A stretch of DNA of 64,000 nt, from NCBI RefSeq assembly GCF_000717275.1, contig NZ_JNYV01000002.1, forward strand, positions 1,357,548-1,421,547, written 5' to 3'. Made by a program: the position numbers and the translations under genes. This document shows, piece by piece, positions 52,218 through 61,447 of this stretch. Source of the stretch: Kitasatospora arboriphila. Its GTDB lineage: Bacteria; Actinomycetota; Actinomycetes; Mycobacteriales; Mycobacteriaceae. A model generated the notes under the pieces. The model was not told where the DNA came from, did not search any database, and worked only from the letters and a program-made list of their open reading frames with translations. Numbering within the stretch: the first letter of the stretch is position 1; every line of letters starts with the position of its first letter.

Positions 52218-54449
52218 TCAGGCCCCACGCTTTTCGGCGTACTGACGGAGGTTCTCCACCTGGGCCGGATCGAGAGACGGCCGAACCTTGTCCTGCGCCA
52301 CCCCGACGTCCTCGGCGGTGACGATGGCTGCGTCGATGTTCCGCCTCATCGCGGCCAGAGCAGCCTCTCGGAGCAGTGCGGCGCAGTCGGCGGCCGAGTA
52401 TCCGTCCAGCTCTGCAGCCAGCTGGTCGAGGTCGATGTCCTCTGCCAGCGGTACCGACTTGCTCGACGTCCGCAGGATCGCAGCGCGTGCATCGGCGTCG
52501 GGTGGTGGCACGAACACAAGGCGTTCCAAACGGCCGGGACGCAGCAGTGCCGGGTCGATGAGATCGGGGCGGTTGGTTGCGCCGAGGACCACCACATCCC
52601 GCAGGGGCTCGACCCCGTCGAGTTCGGTGAGCAGCGCCGCGACCACCCGATCGCCGACCCCCGAGTCGGACGACTGACCGCGTCGTGGGGCCAGCGCGTC
52701 GATCTCGTCCAGGAAGATGAGCGATGGCGCCGACTCGCGTGCCCGGTCGAACAGGTCGCGGACCGCCTTCTCCGATGACCCGACCCATTTGTCCATCAGC
52801 TCAGCACCTTTGACGCTGTGCACGCTCAGTTGTCCGGACGCGGCGAGTGCCCGCACCACAAAGGTCTTGCCGCATCCGGGGGGACCGTAGAGCAGCACGC
52901 CGCGGGGTGGGTCGACGCCGAGCCGGGTGAAGGTGTCCGGGTGCTGTAGCGGCCAGAGCACGGCCTCGGTGAGCGCCTGTTTGGTCTCGACCATGTCGCC
53001 GACCTCGTCGAGCGTCAGGCTGCCGACCGCCACCTCGGGCGATGCCGACCGGGACACCGGCCGGATCACCTCCAGCGCGCCCCGCAGATCGGCCTCGATG
53101 AGCGTAGGTGGCTCACCGTCGCGGGCGCTGCGGGCAGCTGCCCGCAGCGCGGCCTCGCGGGTGAGAGCGGCAAGGTCGGCAGCGACGAAACCCGGGGTGC
53201 GAGCGCTGATCGCGCCGAGGTCGATGGTTCCGGTGGGCACGGACTCCAGGAGTGCGCCGAGGAGACCTCTCCGGATCTTGTTGTCGGGCAACCCGATCGA
53301 CAGCTCACGGTCGCAGAGATCGGGATCGCGGAGCCGTTGGTCGAGGTTCTCGGGCGCCGAACTGGTGCAGATCAGGGCCACCCGGTCAGCGGTGATCGCC
53401 GTACGCAAGGCGTCGAGGATGAGCGCCGAGACGGGGTCTGCCTCGGCGGGCAGCAGCGCCTCGACATCGCTGATGAGCAACACCGCGCCCGTGTCGGACG
53501 CTGCCGACACCAGTTGACTCACCGCATCTTTGACAGCAGCGAGCCGCCCGGATGCCTCGAGCGCTCCGGTGACCGGGCCGTCGAGGTACACGAGCGCTCG
53601 CCCGGCGCACACGGCCCGGGCGACGGTTGCCTTACCCACCCCGGGTGGGCCGGTGAGCACCACACCGAGTCGGGCTTGCGCGCCGAGGGCGGTGAGCAGT
53701 TCCGGGTTGTCGAGGGCGAGGCCGAGCCATTCGGTCAGTTTGTCCACCTGTGCGTCGACGCCGACGAGTTCGTCGACGGTCCGAGCCGGGGGAGCAGTGC
53801 TGACGGTCGCCTTGGCCGGTGTGTGCCGGGTGGATGCACCGGTGGCGGCTTCGGCGGTCGACGGCAGTCCTGCGCTCTTGTCCGCCCACAGCACCGCGGT
53901 GTTCGGTTGCACGCTCACCGGGCCGGATGGGTCGGCGTCCACCACGGTGAGCAGTTCGTTGGTCCACGTGATGCCCACCGACCTCGCCAGCGAACGAGTG
54001 GCGTCGGACGTCGCGAAATCGGGACCGAGGTCGCGCGGCAAGAGCGACACCACATCTCCGGCCGACACCACCTTTCCCAGAAGTGCGCGGCGCAGGGTGG
54101 TCTCGTCCACCGAATCGGCGGTCAGCCGCGACCCGCGCACCATCACGCGGGTGGCGCCGTGCACCACGACGGGGGACAACACCACCGGGGCGTCGGACTT
54201 CAGGCCCGCGTTGGACAGCGTCAACTCGTCGAGCAACGCGATGCCGGTGGGTGCGGACGCATCGGTGGCTGCGATCACCGCGCCGGTGGTGCGCGAGCCG
54301 ATCACGGCCACCCCATCCCACTCGCGCAGCGCCAACGCGGCCAGGACCTCCGGATGCACCCTGACGATGCCGCGGCGCGCCTCGGCCGCCGAGAGGTTGA
54401 GCCGGGCGGTCAGCGTCAGTTGCGGAGACGCGGCAGATGCGGGGGTCAC
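52218..54449 (-). CDS. CDC48/p97-like AAA ATPase with two AAA domains
   Basis: 743 residues from GTG 54449. An N-terminal double-psi-barrel-like region (about 1-200) is followed by AAA domain 1 (Walker A GPPGVGKAT near 265, Walker B region LLISDVEALLP near 325) and AAA domain 2 (GPPGCGKT near 520, LIFLDEIDALAPRRG near 580, ATNRPDLIDPALLRPGRLERL). In domain 1 the usual DE of Walker B reads DV, so ATP hydrolysis there may be weak or absent; domain 2 looks fully active. M. tuberculosis has, as I recall, a homologue (Rv0435c) next to pssA-psd-moeA, the same order as here. It probably unfolds proteins. Confidence 0.92.
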   Translation of the reverse strand: MTPASAASPQLTLTARLNLSAAEARRGIVRVHPEVLAALALREWDGVAVIGSRTTGAVIAATDASAPTGIALLDELTLSNAGLKSDAPVVLSPVVVHGATRVMVRGSRLTADSVDETTLRRALLGKVVSAGDVVSLLPRDLGPDFATSDATRSLARSVGITWTNELLTVVDADPSGPVSVQPNTAVLWADKSAGLPSTAEAATGASTRHTPAKATVSTAPPARTVDELVGVDAQVDKLTEWLGLALDNPELLTALGAQARLGVVLTGPPGVGKATVARAVCAGRALVYLDGPVTGALEASGRLAAVKDAVSQLVSAASDTGAVLLISDVEALLPAEADPVSALILDALRTAITADRVALICTSSAPENLDQRLRDPDLCDRELSIGLPDNKIRRGLLGALLESVPTGTIDLGAISARTPGFVAADLAALTREAALRAAARSARDGEPPTLIEADLRGALEVIRPVSRSASPEVAVGSLTLDEVGDMVETKQALTEAVLWPLQHPDTFTRLGVDPPRGVLLYGPPGCGKTFVVRALAASGQLSVHSVKGAELMDKWVGSSEKAVRDLFDRARESAPSLIFLDEIDALAPRRGQSSDSGVGDRVVAALLTELDGVEPLRDVVVLGATNRPDLIDPALLRPGRLERLVFVPPPDADARAAILRTSSKSVPLAEDIDLDQLAAELDGYSAADCAALLREAALAAMRRNIDAAIVTAEDVGVAQDKVRPSLDPAQVENLRQYAEKRGA

Positions 54450-54501
54450 AGGGCAAAACTACCGTCTGCGGCGATCGGCGCGGGCTGGTGCTCGCTACCC
54501 G

Positions 54502-55473
54502 CTACTGGTCGCCGGGGCGTCGCAGCCCCAGACGTGCCGACGATTTGGTCGGCCTGCCGCGCCGCACTTGCCGGATGGCGCGTCGCTCGGCCCGGCGTTC
54601 CCGGGGGTGGAAGTCCCAGGTTTCGGGTCGGCTGGCCACCCATCGCTTGGTGCGCCAGGCGAACGGGATGTGCAGCAGGTAGAGACCGATCGCCACCACC
54701 ATGAGCAGATACGGGTAGGTCAGCAGCGCGGCGGCGAACAGGGCCACACCGATGAGCACCAGCACCAGCGCATTCGGGGGCACCGCATACGACTTGAGCG
54801 ACGCGGTCGGCAGGCGACTGACGGCCAGCAGCGCAGTGATGGTCATCCATGTGCCGACGGTGGCATCCGAGGTCCACCAACCCATTCCGAATTGCTCCTC
54901 GAGGGCGATGGGCAGCATCGCGATGAGGGCGGCAGCGGGAGCGGGCACACCCACGAAGAAGTCCTTGGTGTACTGCGGCGTGTCGTCTTCGTCGATCAGT
55001 GTGTTGAACCGCGCCAACCTCAAAACGATTGCGCAGCAATAGATCAGCGACAGCAGCCATCCCACGTCGTTGCCCTCGAGCAGGAGGACGTAGAGCGTGA
55101 GCGCGGGGGCCACCCCGAAGTTGATGGCGTCGGCGAGTGAGTCGAGCTCGGCGCCGATACGCGTGGTCGCCCCCAGCAGGCGGGCCACCCGGCCGTCGAG
55201 TCCGTCGAGCAGCGCCGCGGCTGCGATCATCGCAACGCACAGGTGGATTCGGCCATCGAGAGCGAACTTGGTGGCCGACAGGCCGGCGCAGATGGCAAGG
55301 ACGGTGAGCGCCGACGGGACGAGGAGCTTGCCGGTGTTCAACGTTCCGGCGCGGCTCGGACGTCGGCGACGCCTCGAACTTCCGGCCGGCACCGCCCGGC
55401 TGCCGGATCGGCGAACCGGGTCCTTGCGGACGGGTTCCTTCCGAACCGGTTCCTTGCGAACGGACTCCTTCAT
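54502..55473 (-). CDS. pssA: CDP-diacylglycerol-serine O-phosphatidyltransferase
   Basis: 323 residues from ATG 55473. The CDP-alcohol phosphotransferase motif is complete (DGLDGRVARLLGATTRIGAELDSLAD, near residues 90-115), with about 6 membrane helices. It makes phosphatidylserine, the substrate of the next-upstream gene psd, giving phosphatidylethanolamine. The first 22 residues are a short tandem repeat of RKEPV-type units (KESVRKEPVRKEPVRKDPVR), made by 15-base repeats in the DNA. Start overlaps the psd stop by ATGA. Confidence 0.93.
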   Translation of the reverse strand: MKESVRKEPVRKEPVRKDPVRRSGSRAVPAGSSRRRRRPSRAGTLNTGKLLVPSALTVLAICAGLSATKFALDGRIHLCVAMIAAAALLDGLDGRVARLLGATTRIGAELDSLADAINFGVAPALTLYVLLLEGNDVGWLLSLIYCCAIVLRLARFNTLIDEDDTPQYTKDFFVGVPAPAAALIAMLPIALEEQFGMGWWTSDATVGTWMTITALLAVSRLPTASLKSYAVPPNALVLVLIGVALFAAALLTYPYLLMVVAIGLYLLHIPFAWRTKRWVASRPETWDFHPRERRAERRAIRQVRRGRPTKSSARLGLRRPGDQ

Positions 55474-56192
55474 CCCAGCTGCGCCAACACGGTCTCCGCG
55501 CCGACGGCGCGTTGGCCCACGGCGATGAGCGGGCGGGTGCCCTCGGGCAGGTAGACGTCCACACGTGAACCGAATCGGATCAAGCCGTAGGTGTCGCCGA
55601 GCGTCACCGGATCACCGGGGCGGGCCTCACACACGATGCGCCTGGCGATGAGCCCGGCGATCTGCACCACCACCAGCTCGGTGCCGTCTGCGGTGCGGAT
55701 CAGCATGGAGTTGCGTTCGTTCTCGGCGCTTGCATCGGGGAGGTCGGCGCTGACGAACTTGCCTGGCCGGTATTCGACCGACTCGACTGTGCCGGCGATC
55801 GGGATCCGCTGCACATGTACGTCGAAGATCGAGAGGAAGATCGACACGCGTGGTCGGGGAGTGTCGCCCAGCCCGAGCTCATGGGGTGGTGCGGCGTGGT
55901 CCACCAATGCGACCTGTCCGTCGGCCGGTGCGACCACGACTCCGGCAGCGTTCGGAGGCACCCGGCTCGGGTGACGGAAGAACGCAGCGGTGGCGAGTGT
56001 GGCTGCAGTTGCCGGTGTCCGGATCCAGCCGTGGCGTCGGCCGGCGAGGGCCACGGCGGCGCCGGCCGCCACGAACGGCATACCGGCCCGGTGGATCGGT
56101 GGCACGGTTTCCCGCACGAGATCGGCAAAATGCGCCAGGCGGGTCACACTCTCGGGTTCAGTGGGTCTGGGTCGTCTGGCCATGGCCGCCAT
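55470..56192 (-). CDS. psd: Phosphatidylserine decarboxylase
   Basis: 240 residues (a second ATG at 56183 would give 237). The psd fold is recognised by RVSIFLSIFDVHVQRIPIAG, RNSMLIRTADGTELVVVQIAGLIARRI and the self-cleavage site IRFGSRVDVYLP near 215, where the serine becomes the pyruvoyl cofactor. An N-terminal membrane helix pair lies at about 35-75. It converts phosphatidylserine to phosphatidylethanolamine. Coupled to pssA by a 4-base overlap. Confidence 0.93.
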   Translation of the reverse strand: MAAMARRPRPTEPESVTRLAHFADLVRETVPPIHRAGMPFVAAGAAVALAGRRHGWIRTPATAATLATAAFFRHPSRVPPNAAGVVVAPADGQVALVDHAAPPHELGLGDTPRPRVSIFLSIFDVHVQRIPIAGTVESVEYRPGKFVSADLPDASAENERNSMLIRTADGTELVVVQIAGLIARRIVCEARPGDPVTLGDTYGLIRFGSRVDVYLPEGTRPLIAVGQRAVGAETVLAQLG

Positions 56193-56211
56193 TGTCGCAG
56201 GTGCTCATCGG

Positions 56212-57447
56212 TCAGCTGTCCTCCAGGATCAGCACTTCGACGTCGGCGCCGGTCTCTACCCTGTCGGTCTCTGCGGCGATGTCGAGCAAGGCGTTTGCCG
56301 ACGCCATGAACGCCAGGTGATGTGAACCCGGTGGTCCGATCGGTCGCACCGAGGCGACACCGTCGGCGATCGTGAGTTCGCCCCTGCGGAACTGGCGTTT
56401 GCCTCTCGGGGAGGTGATCGGTTCGGTGACCGACGCGGTGGTGGTGCGCCGTGAGGCGGGCAGGCCCATGGCTGCGCGCAGGGCCGGACGGACGAATACC
56501 TCGAAGGACACCTGGGCGCTCACCGGATTGCCGGGCAAGGTGATGATCGGGACAGCCGTGCCCCCCGAACTCGTATAGGTGCCGCAACCCTGCGGCATGC
56601 CTGGCTGCATGGCCACCTTGGCGAACTCCACCCCGTGACCGACCAGCGCATCCTTGACGACCTCGTAGGCGCCGGCGCTGACGCCGCCGGAGGTGATGAT
56701 GAGATCGACGGCGGTCTCGTCCGAGCCGTCGACGTACTCGTCGAGTCGTGCCCGGAACTGGTCGACGTCATCGGGGACGAAGTGCACCTGTTCGGAGATC
56801 GCGCCGGCCTCGATGGCCGCGGCAGTCAGCATCGCGCCGTTGGACTCGTAGATCTGTCCGTACTGCAGCGGCGTCCCCGCGGGCACCAGCTCACTTCCGG
56901 TCGACAGGACCAGCACCCGCAGCGGCGCGAACACGGCGACCTCGGCGATACCGAGCGCGGCCAGCAGACCCAACTGCGGTGCGTGCAGAACGCGCCCGGA
57001 CGAGAGGGCACGGGTTCCTGCACCGATATCGGAACCGGCGGCGCGGATGGCGGCTCCGGCCGGGACCGGCGCGTTGATCCTCACCTCGGAGACGCCGCCG
57101 TCGGTGAGCTCCACCTGGATCACCGCGTCCGCTCCGGCCGGCACGGGGGCTCCGGTCATGATGCGGTGGGCCGTGCCGGGAGCCAGGGTGAGCTGATCGG
57201 TTCGCCCCGCCGGAATATCTTCTGCGACAGGCAGGATCACAGGATCGGTCTCCGTCGCGTGCGCGATGTCCGAGGCGATGACGGCGTAGCCGTCCATCGC
57301 CGAGTTGTCGAAGCCGGGCAGCGTGACCCCGGCGACGACATCGTCGGCGAGCACCCTGCCGAGGGCGGCTGCGGCAGGCACGGTGACAGGCCGGGGCTCG
57401 GCGAACAAGGCTGCGACGATGGCCTGGTGTTCCTCGACTGTGCGCAT
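56212..57447 (-). CDS. moeA: Molybdopterin molybdenumtransferase
   Basis: 411 residues from ATG 57447. The MoeA pattern is clear: PGFDNSAMDGYAV, RIMTGAPVPAGADAVIQ, VLSTGSELVPAGTPL, YESNGAMLTAAAIEAGA, IITSGGVSAGAYEVVKDAL and ITLPGNPVSAQVSFEVFVRP. It inserts molybdate into molybdopterin-AMP. The start overlaps the M20 peptidase stop by one base. The open frame upstream to 57939 is out-of-frame peptidase DNA. Confidence 0.95.
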   Translation of the reverse strand: MRTVEEHQAIVAALFAEPRPVTVPAAAALGRVLADDVVAGVTLPGFDNSAMDGYAVIASDIAHATETDPVILPVAEDIPAGRTDQLTLAPGTAHRIMTGAPVPAGADAVIQVELTDGGVSEVRINAPVPAGAAIRAAGSDIGAGTRALSSGRVLHAPQLGLLAALGIAEVAVFAPLRVLVLSTGSELVPAGTPLQYGQIYESNGAMLTAAAIEAGAISEQVHFVPDDVDQFRARLDEYVDGSDETAVDLIITSGGVSAGAYEVVKDALVGHGVEFAKVAMQPGMPQGCGTYTSSGGTAVPIITLPGNPVSAQVSFEVFVRPALRAAMGLPASRRTTTASVTEPITSPRGKRQFRRGELTIADGVASVRPIGPPGSHHLAFMASANALLDIAAETDRVETGADVEVLILEDS

Positions 57448-58808
57448 CAGGCGTCCACCGTGTACGTGGCGAGGAACAGGGCAAGGGACAGTGCGGTTTT
57501 CGAGATCTCGTCCGGATCCACACTTTCGTTGGGTGCATGGATCCGGCAATTCGGTTCCTCGACGCCGAGCAAGGCGATCTCGGCTCTGGGACAGATTTCC
57601 GAGAGCACCGTGCACAGGGGTATCGATCCACCCTGACCGGAATGCACCACCTCGGCCCGGTATGCCTTGCCCATCGCCTCGGTGAGCGCCTTGTACCCAG
57701 GGCCAGAGGTGTCGGCAGCGAACGGCGCCCCGGTCATCACGGTGTCGACCTGCACCCTGGCGTGCCACGGAATGTGCTTGTGCAGATGACCTTCCAGTGC
57801 CAACGCGGCCACACCGGGATTCACGCCGGGTGGCACACGCAGGTTGAGCATCGCCGAGGCGCGTGGATTGATGGCGGCCACGCAGTCGTCGGTGTTCGGT
57901 GCGTCCAAGCCGATCACCGTCACCGCCGGCCGCGCCCACACCATCTCTGCAGGGGTGCCCGAGCCGAGGATGTCCACACCGTCGAGCGTTGTGGAGTCGG
58001 AACGGAACTGCAGAGGATCGTAGGTTGCGCCGGGCCAGGATTGACTTGCGGGCAGCCCGTCGATCGTGGTGTTGCCGTCCGCATCTCTTAGGGTCGCCAA
58101 TCCGGCGATGAGTGCGGCAAGCGCGTCGGGGGCCGCGCCGCCGAACTGTCCCGCATGCACTTCCGACGCGAGGGTCTCGACCGAGACCTTCACGCCCGCG
58201 ACCCCACGCAGGCTGGTGGTGAGCGTGGGTACACCCGGGGCCACGTTTCCGGTGTCGCAGATCAGGATCATGTCCGCATCGAAGAGGTCTGACTGCCTGC
58301 GGGCGAGTTGATCCAGGCCCTCGCCGCCGGCTTCTTCCGAGCCCTCGATCACCACTCGAATTCCCAACGCCGGCAGCGCCGCAAACGAGCGCAGCGCGGT
58401 GAGGATGGCGACGACGTTGCCCTTGCAGTCCGCCGCACCTCGCCCGAACCAGCGACCGTCGTGCGTGGTGAGTGCAAACGGCGGCGAGTTCCAGAGGTCT
58501 TCGGGGCCGGCCGGCTGCACGTCGTGGTGTGAGTACAGCAAGACGGTCGGCGACCCTGGCGGGCCGGGGCGATGACCGATCACGGCCTGACTGCCGTCGA
58601 CGGTGTCGTACACCTGCGTCTCGATCCCGGCGTCGGCCAACGCGCCACGAACCCAGGCAGCGCTGGCCCGGCAGTCATCCCGTTTGTCGGGGTCGATGTG
58701 TACAGACGGCAACGACACGAGGTCGGCGAGGTCGGAGTGAGCGCGCGACATCAGGCCGGTCACACGTTTGGACAGGGTCGAGTACTGCGTCGAGAGCTGG
58801 TCGGCCAT
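57447..58808 (-). CDS. M20-family dipeptidase
   Basis: 453 residues from ATG 58808 (another ATG at 58820 would add four). M20 metallopeptidase features: VLLYSHHDVQPAG (first zinc histidine and the aspartate), RGAADCKGN (bridging aspartate), EGSEEAGGEG (catalytic and zinc glutamates) and a dimerisation domain in the middle. Cytoplasmic di- or tripeptidase with unknown specificity. It is the first gene of the unit with moeA. Confidence 0.88.
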   Translation of the reverse strand: MADQLSTQYSTLSKRVTGLMSRAHSDLADLVSLPSVHIDPDKRDDCRASAAWVRGALADAGIETQVYDTVDGSQAVIGHRPGPPGSPTVLLYSHHDVQPAGPEDLWNSPPFALTTHDGRWFGRGAADCKGNVVAILTALRSFAALPALGIRVVIEGSEEAGGEGLDQLARRQSDLFDADMILICDTGNVAPGVPTLTTSLRGVAGVKVSVETLASEVHAGQFGGAAPDALAALIAGLATLRDADGNTTIDGLPASQSWPGATYDPLQFRSDSTTLDGVDILGSGTPAEMVWARPAVTVIGLDAPNTDDCVAAINPRASAMLNLRVPPGVNPGVAALALEGHLHKHIPWHARVQVDTVMTGAPFAADTSGPGYKALTEAMGKAYRAEVVHSGQGGSIPLCTVLSEICPRAEIALLGVEEPNCRIHAPNESVDPDEISKTALSLALFLATYTVDA

Positions 58809-58945
58809 GGTGCCAAGCATGCCGGAAGGACCACCACGACCGCCAGAAAAGTCGAGTTCGGCATGATCGGGCGGCGCTGTGAGAATTGTCGGACCTGTCG
58901 GCTCCCGCGTGCGATCGACCGTTGGCAGGACTAGGTTTCTCAGGT

Positions 58946-59734
58946 ATGGCCGAAGGGTTGCTGCTCGACATCGACGGGGTGCTCGTCACCTCGTGGAAAG
59001 CGCTGCCCGGTGCCGTCGAAGCCCTCGAAGAGATCGCCGATACCGGTCTGCCGCGAATGTTCTTGACCAACACCACATCCAAGTCGCGAGCGCAGATTGC
59101 CGAGGCGCTCACCGACGTGGGATTCACGGTGCGTGACGACGAAATCGTGACTGCCGCCGTGTTGACGGCGGAGTACCTGCGCACCAAACACCCCGGTAAG
59201 CGGGTTGTGGTGTTCAACGAGGGCGCGGTCAACGAGGACATGGCAGGGGTGAATCTCGTCGACGACGACCCCGAAGTGGTGGTTTTCGGGGGCGCGGGCC
59301 CGTCGTTCACCCACGAGCTGTTGTCGAGAGCCCTTGGCTGGATGATCGAAGGCGTACCAACCATCGCCATGCACCGGTCGCTCACGTGGTCGACCAGCAG
59401 CGGACCGAAGATCGACACCGGGGTGTACCTCGAAGGTCTCCAGAAGGCCACCGGAAAGAAGATCCGCGCGATCGGCAAACCATCGCCGCTGGGCTTTCGT
59501 TCGGCCGTGGAGATGCTCGGCGTGGGTGATCCCGGCGGGGTGGTGATGGTGGGCGACGACATGTACAGCGACGTGCTGGGCGCCCAGAAGACCGCGATCA
59601 CCGGCGTGTTGGTGCGGACCGGCAAGTTTCTGCCCGAACAACTCGACGCCCTGGTCAAAGACGAGTTCGGGCAGGTCCCCGATCACGTCATCGACTCGAT
59701 CGCGGACCTGCCCGCACTGCTGAAGAAACTGTAG
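58946..59734 (+). CDS. HAD-superfamily phosphatase (class IIA, LHPP-like)
   Basis: 262 residues from ATG 58946 (MAEGLLLDIDGVLVTSWKAL), with the HAD nucleophile motif DIDGVL at 8-13, second motif FLTNTTS, and third GKPSPLGFRSAVEML with VVMVGDDMYSDVLGAQ. This is the class IIA cap type, close to the inorganic pyrophosphatase/phospho-amino-acid phosphatase LHPP. Substrate not deducible. Confidence 0.88.
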   Translation: MAEGLLLDIDGVLVTSWKALPGAVEALEEIADTGLPRMFLTNTTSKSRAQIAEALTDVGFTVRDDEIVTAAVLTAEYLRTKHPGKRVVVFNEGAVNEDMAGVNLVDDDPEVVVFGGAGPSFTHELLSRALGWMIEGVPTIAMHRSLTWSTSSGPKIDTGVYLEGLQKATGKKIRAIGKPSPLGFRSAVEMLGVGDPGGVVMVGDDMYSDVLGAQKTAITGVLVRTGKFLPEQLDALVKDEFGQVPDHVIDSIADLPALLKKL

Positions 59735-59738
59735 TGCG

Positions 59739-60194
59739 CTAGCGCACCGACGCCTTGATCTTGCCCAGCGTCTGCTGCATCCCGTCGGTGAGCTCGGCGT
59801 CGAACGACTTCTCGCCGCCGAAGGCCAGGTTGATCAGCGTCGACGACACCTTGGTGGTGCCGTTGGGTGCCTCACGACGTTCGGTGAGCTCCACGCCGTC
59901 CTCGGTGGGAGTGATGGTGAAGCTCCACACGCTGTTGTTCTCGTTGATCTTGTACGCGATCTCTTTGTTCGGTTCGAACCGGACCACCTTTGCGGTGGTC
60001 GGCCAGACCAGCAGACCGCGTTTGTTCACGTTGACGGTCTTGGTGCCCAGGGTGACGGGACCGCCTCCGCGGACCACGACCTTGCGGCATTGCGGGCTCC
60101 ACTCGCCCATCCGCTTCAGGTCGGACACCACTTTCCACACCTGCTCAGGTGTGGCCTTGATGTGAGTTGACGCTTCGAGCAGTGGGGCAGCCAT
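59739..60194 (-). CDS. SRPBCC (START-like) ligand-binding protein
   Basis: 151 residues from ATG 60194 (MAAPLLEASTHIKATPEQVWKVVSDL), a polyketide-cyclase/START-like fold that binds hydrophobic ligands. Downstream segments WSPQCRKVVVRGGG and NENNSVWSFTITPTEDGVELTE fit the family. It ends the unit of two acyl-CoA dehydrogenases, so it may bind an acyl or sterol-like intermediate. Confidence 0.85.
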   Translation of the reverse strand: MAAPLLEASTHIKATPEQVWKVVSDLKRMGEWSPQCRKVVVRGGGPVTLGTKTVNVNKRGLLVWPTTAKVVRFEPNKEIAYKINENNSVWSFTITPTEDGVELTERREAPNGTTKVSSTLINLAFGGEKSFDAELTDGMQQTLGKIKASVR

Positions 60195-60220
60195 GGAACT
60201 CCTGTCAATGAACGTTGTCA

Positions 60221-61363
60221 CTATCCGATCAGGATCTTGTCATAGTCCGCAATCTGATTCGACAGTGTTCGGAGATGTTCGGACGCACCGCCGAGCGTGT
60301 GTTCGATGGCGAGCAGCCGGCTCACGTAATGCCCGACCGGGTACTCGGCGGTGATGCCGATACCGCCGTGCATCTGGATGGCCTCCTGCCCGATCTTGCG
60401 GGCGGAACGGCAGATCTGCAGTTTGGCCCGCGACGCGACGATCGGATTGACGTCGCCGTCGGCCAGGGTGACCGTGGCGTAGAGGCTCATGCTGCGAGCC
60501 TGCTCGAGGAGTACGTACATGTCGGCGGCACGCTGGGTCAGGGTCTGGAACTTCGCCAACGGCACGCCGAACTGCTTGCGCTGCTTGAGGTATTCGGTGG
60601 TGAACCGCAGCGATTCCTCCATGGCGCCGACTGCCTCGGCGCACAGTGCGACCTGCGTGACCACTTCCGAACGCACCAGCGCCGCGGCCACATCGCCCTC
60701 GGCCAGTCGGGTGGCGGGAGCGTCCTGCAGTTCCACCTGGGCACCACGCCGCATGTCGTGGGTACGGAACGCGGTGCGAGATACCCCGGTCGCGGTGGCG
60801 TCCACCAGGAACAGGCCGATCTCGCCCTGCCCTTGACCCTGGGTGTCGATGCGAGCGGTCACCACCAGGACGTCGGCGCAATCGCCGTGCAACACAGGGT
60901 TTTTACGGCCGGTGAGGACGTACCCGTCTCCCGATGCCGTGGCGGTGGTGCTGACAGCCGCGCTCGGCCACCGGTCGCCCGGTTCGGTGTGCGCGAATGC
61001 CGCGAGGAGTTCACCTGAGGCGAGTTGTGGCAGGTACTGGGCACGTTGTTCCGCGCTGCCGGTCTCGGCGATGAGTCCGCCGGGCACGTACACCGCGTCC
61101 AGCACGGGCTCTGGAGCCAGGCTGCGACCGATTTCGCCGAGTACGGCCGCGACCTCTTCGGGTCCGGCGCCCATACCACCGTCGTCTTCGCTGAACGGGA
61201 GACCGAGAATGCCGATCTCCGCCAACGACTTCCACACATCCCGGCTCCAGCCGAGGTCGGTGGCTGTGACCTCGCGCAGCTTCTCGATGTCGTAGAACTT
61301 GGTCAGGACGTCATGCGCGGTGTCGCGCAGCATCGTCTGTTCCTCGTTGAGTTCAAAATCCAT
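60221..61363 (-). CDS. Acyl-CoA dehydrogenase (FadE family), second of pair
   Basis: 380 residues from ATG 61363. Acyl-CoA dehydrogenase fold: MDFELNEEQTMLRDTAHDVL, SRDVWKSLAEIGILGLPF, QRKQFGVPLAKFQTLTQRAADMYV, QEAIQMHGGIGITAEYPVGHYVSR. The middle beta domain is shorter and less canonical than in the partner: the LLAAFAHTEPGDRW region replaces the usual FAD-contacting WxxT area. Adjacent, differently conserved pairs like this often form mixed tetramers in sterol and fatty-acid catabolism of Mycobacteriales. Confidence 0.88.
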   Translation of the reverse strand: MDFELNEEQTMLRDTAHDVLTKFYDIEKLREVTATDLGWSRDVWKSLAEIGILGLPFSEDDGGMGAGPEEVAAVLGEIGRSLAPEPVLDAVYVPGGLIAETGSAEQRAQYLPQLASGELLAAFAHTEPGDRWPSAAVSTTATASGDGYVLTGRKNPVLHGDCADVLVVTARIDTQGQGQGEIGLFLVDATATGVSRTAFRTHDMRRGAQVELQDAPATRLAEGDVAAALVRSEVVTQVALCAEAVGAMEESLRFTTEYLKQRKQFGVPLAKFQTLTQRAADMYVLLEQARSMSLYATVTLADGDVNPIVASRAKLQICRSARKIGQEAIQMHGGIGITAEYPVGHYVSRLLAIEHTLGGASEHLRTLSNQIADYDKILIG

Positions 61364-61447
61364 GGTGAAGGCAGTCCTTCGTTAGTTGGTGCCGCGAGCG
61401 CTCGACGTCGGCATCAGGGATGAAGTCCGTAGATGGGGAGGTCGTGA

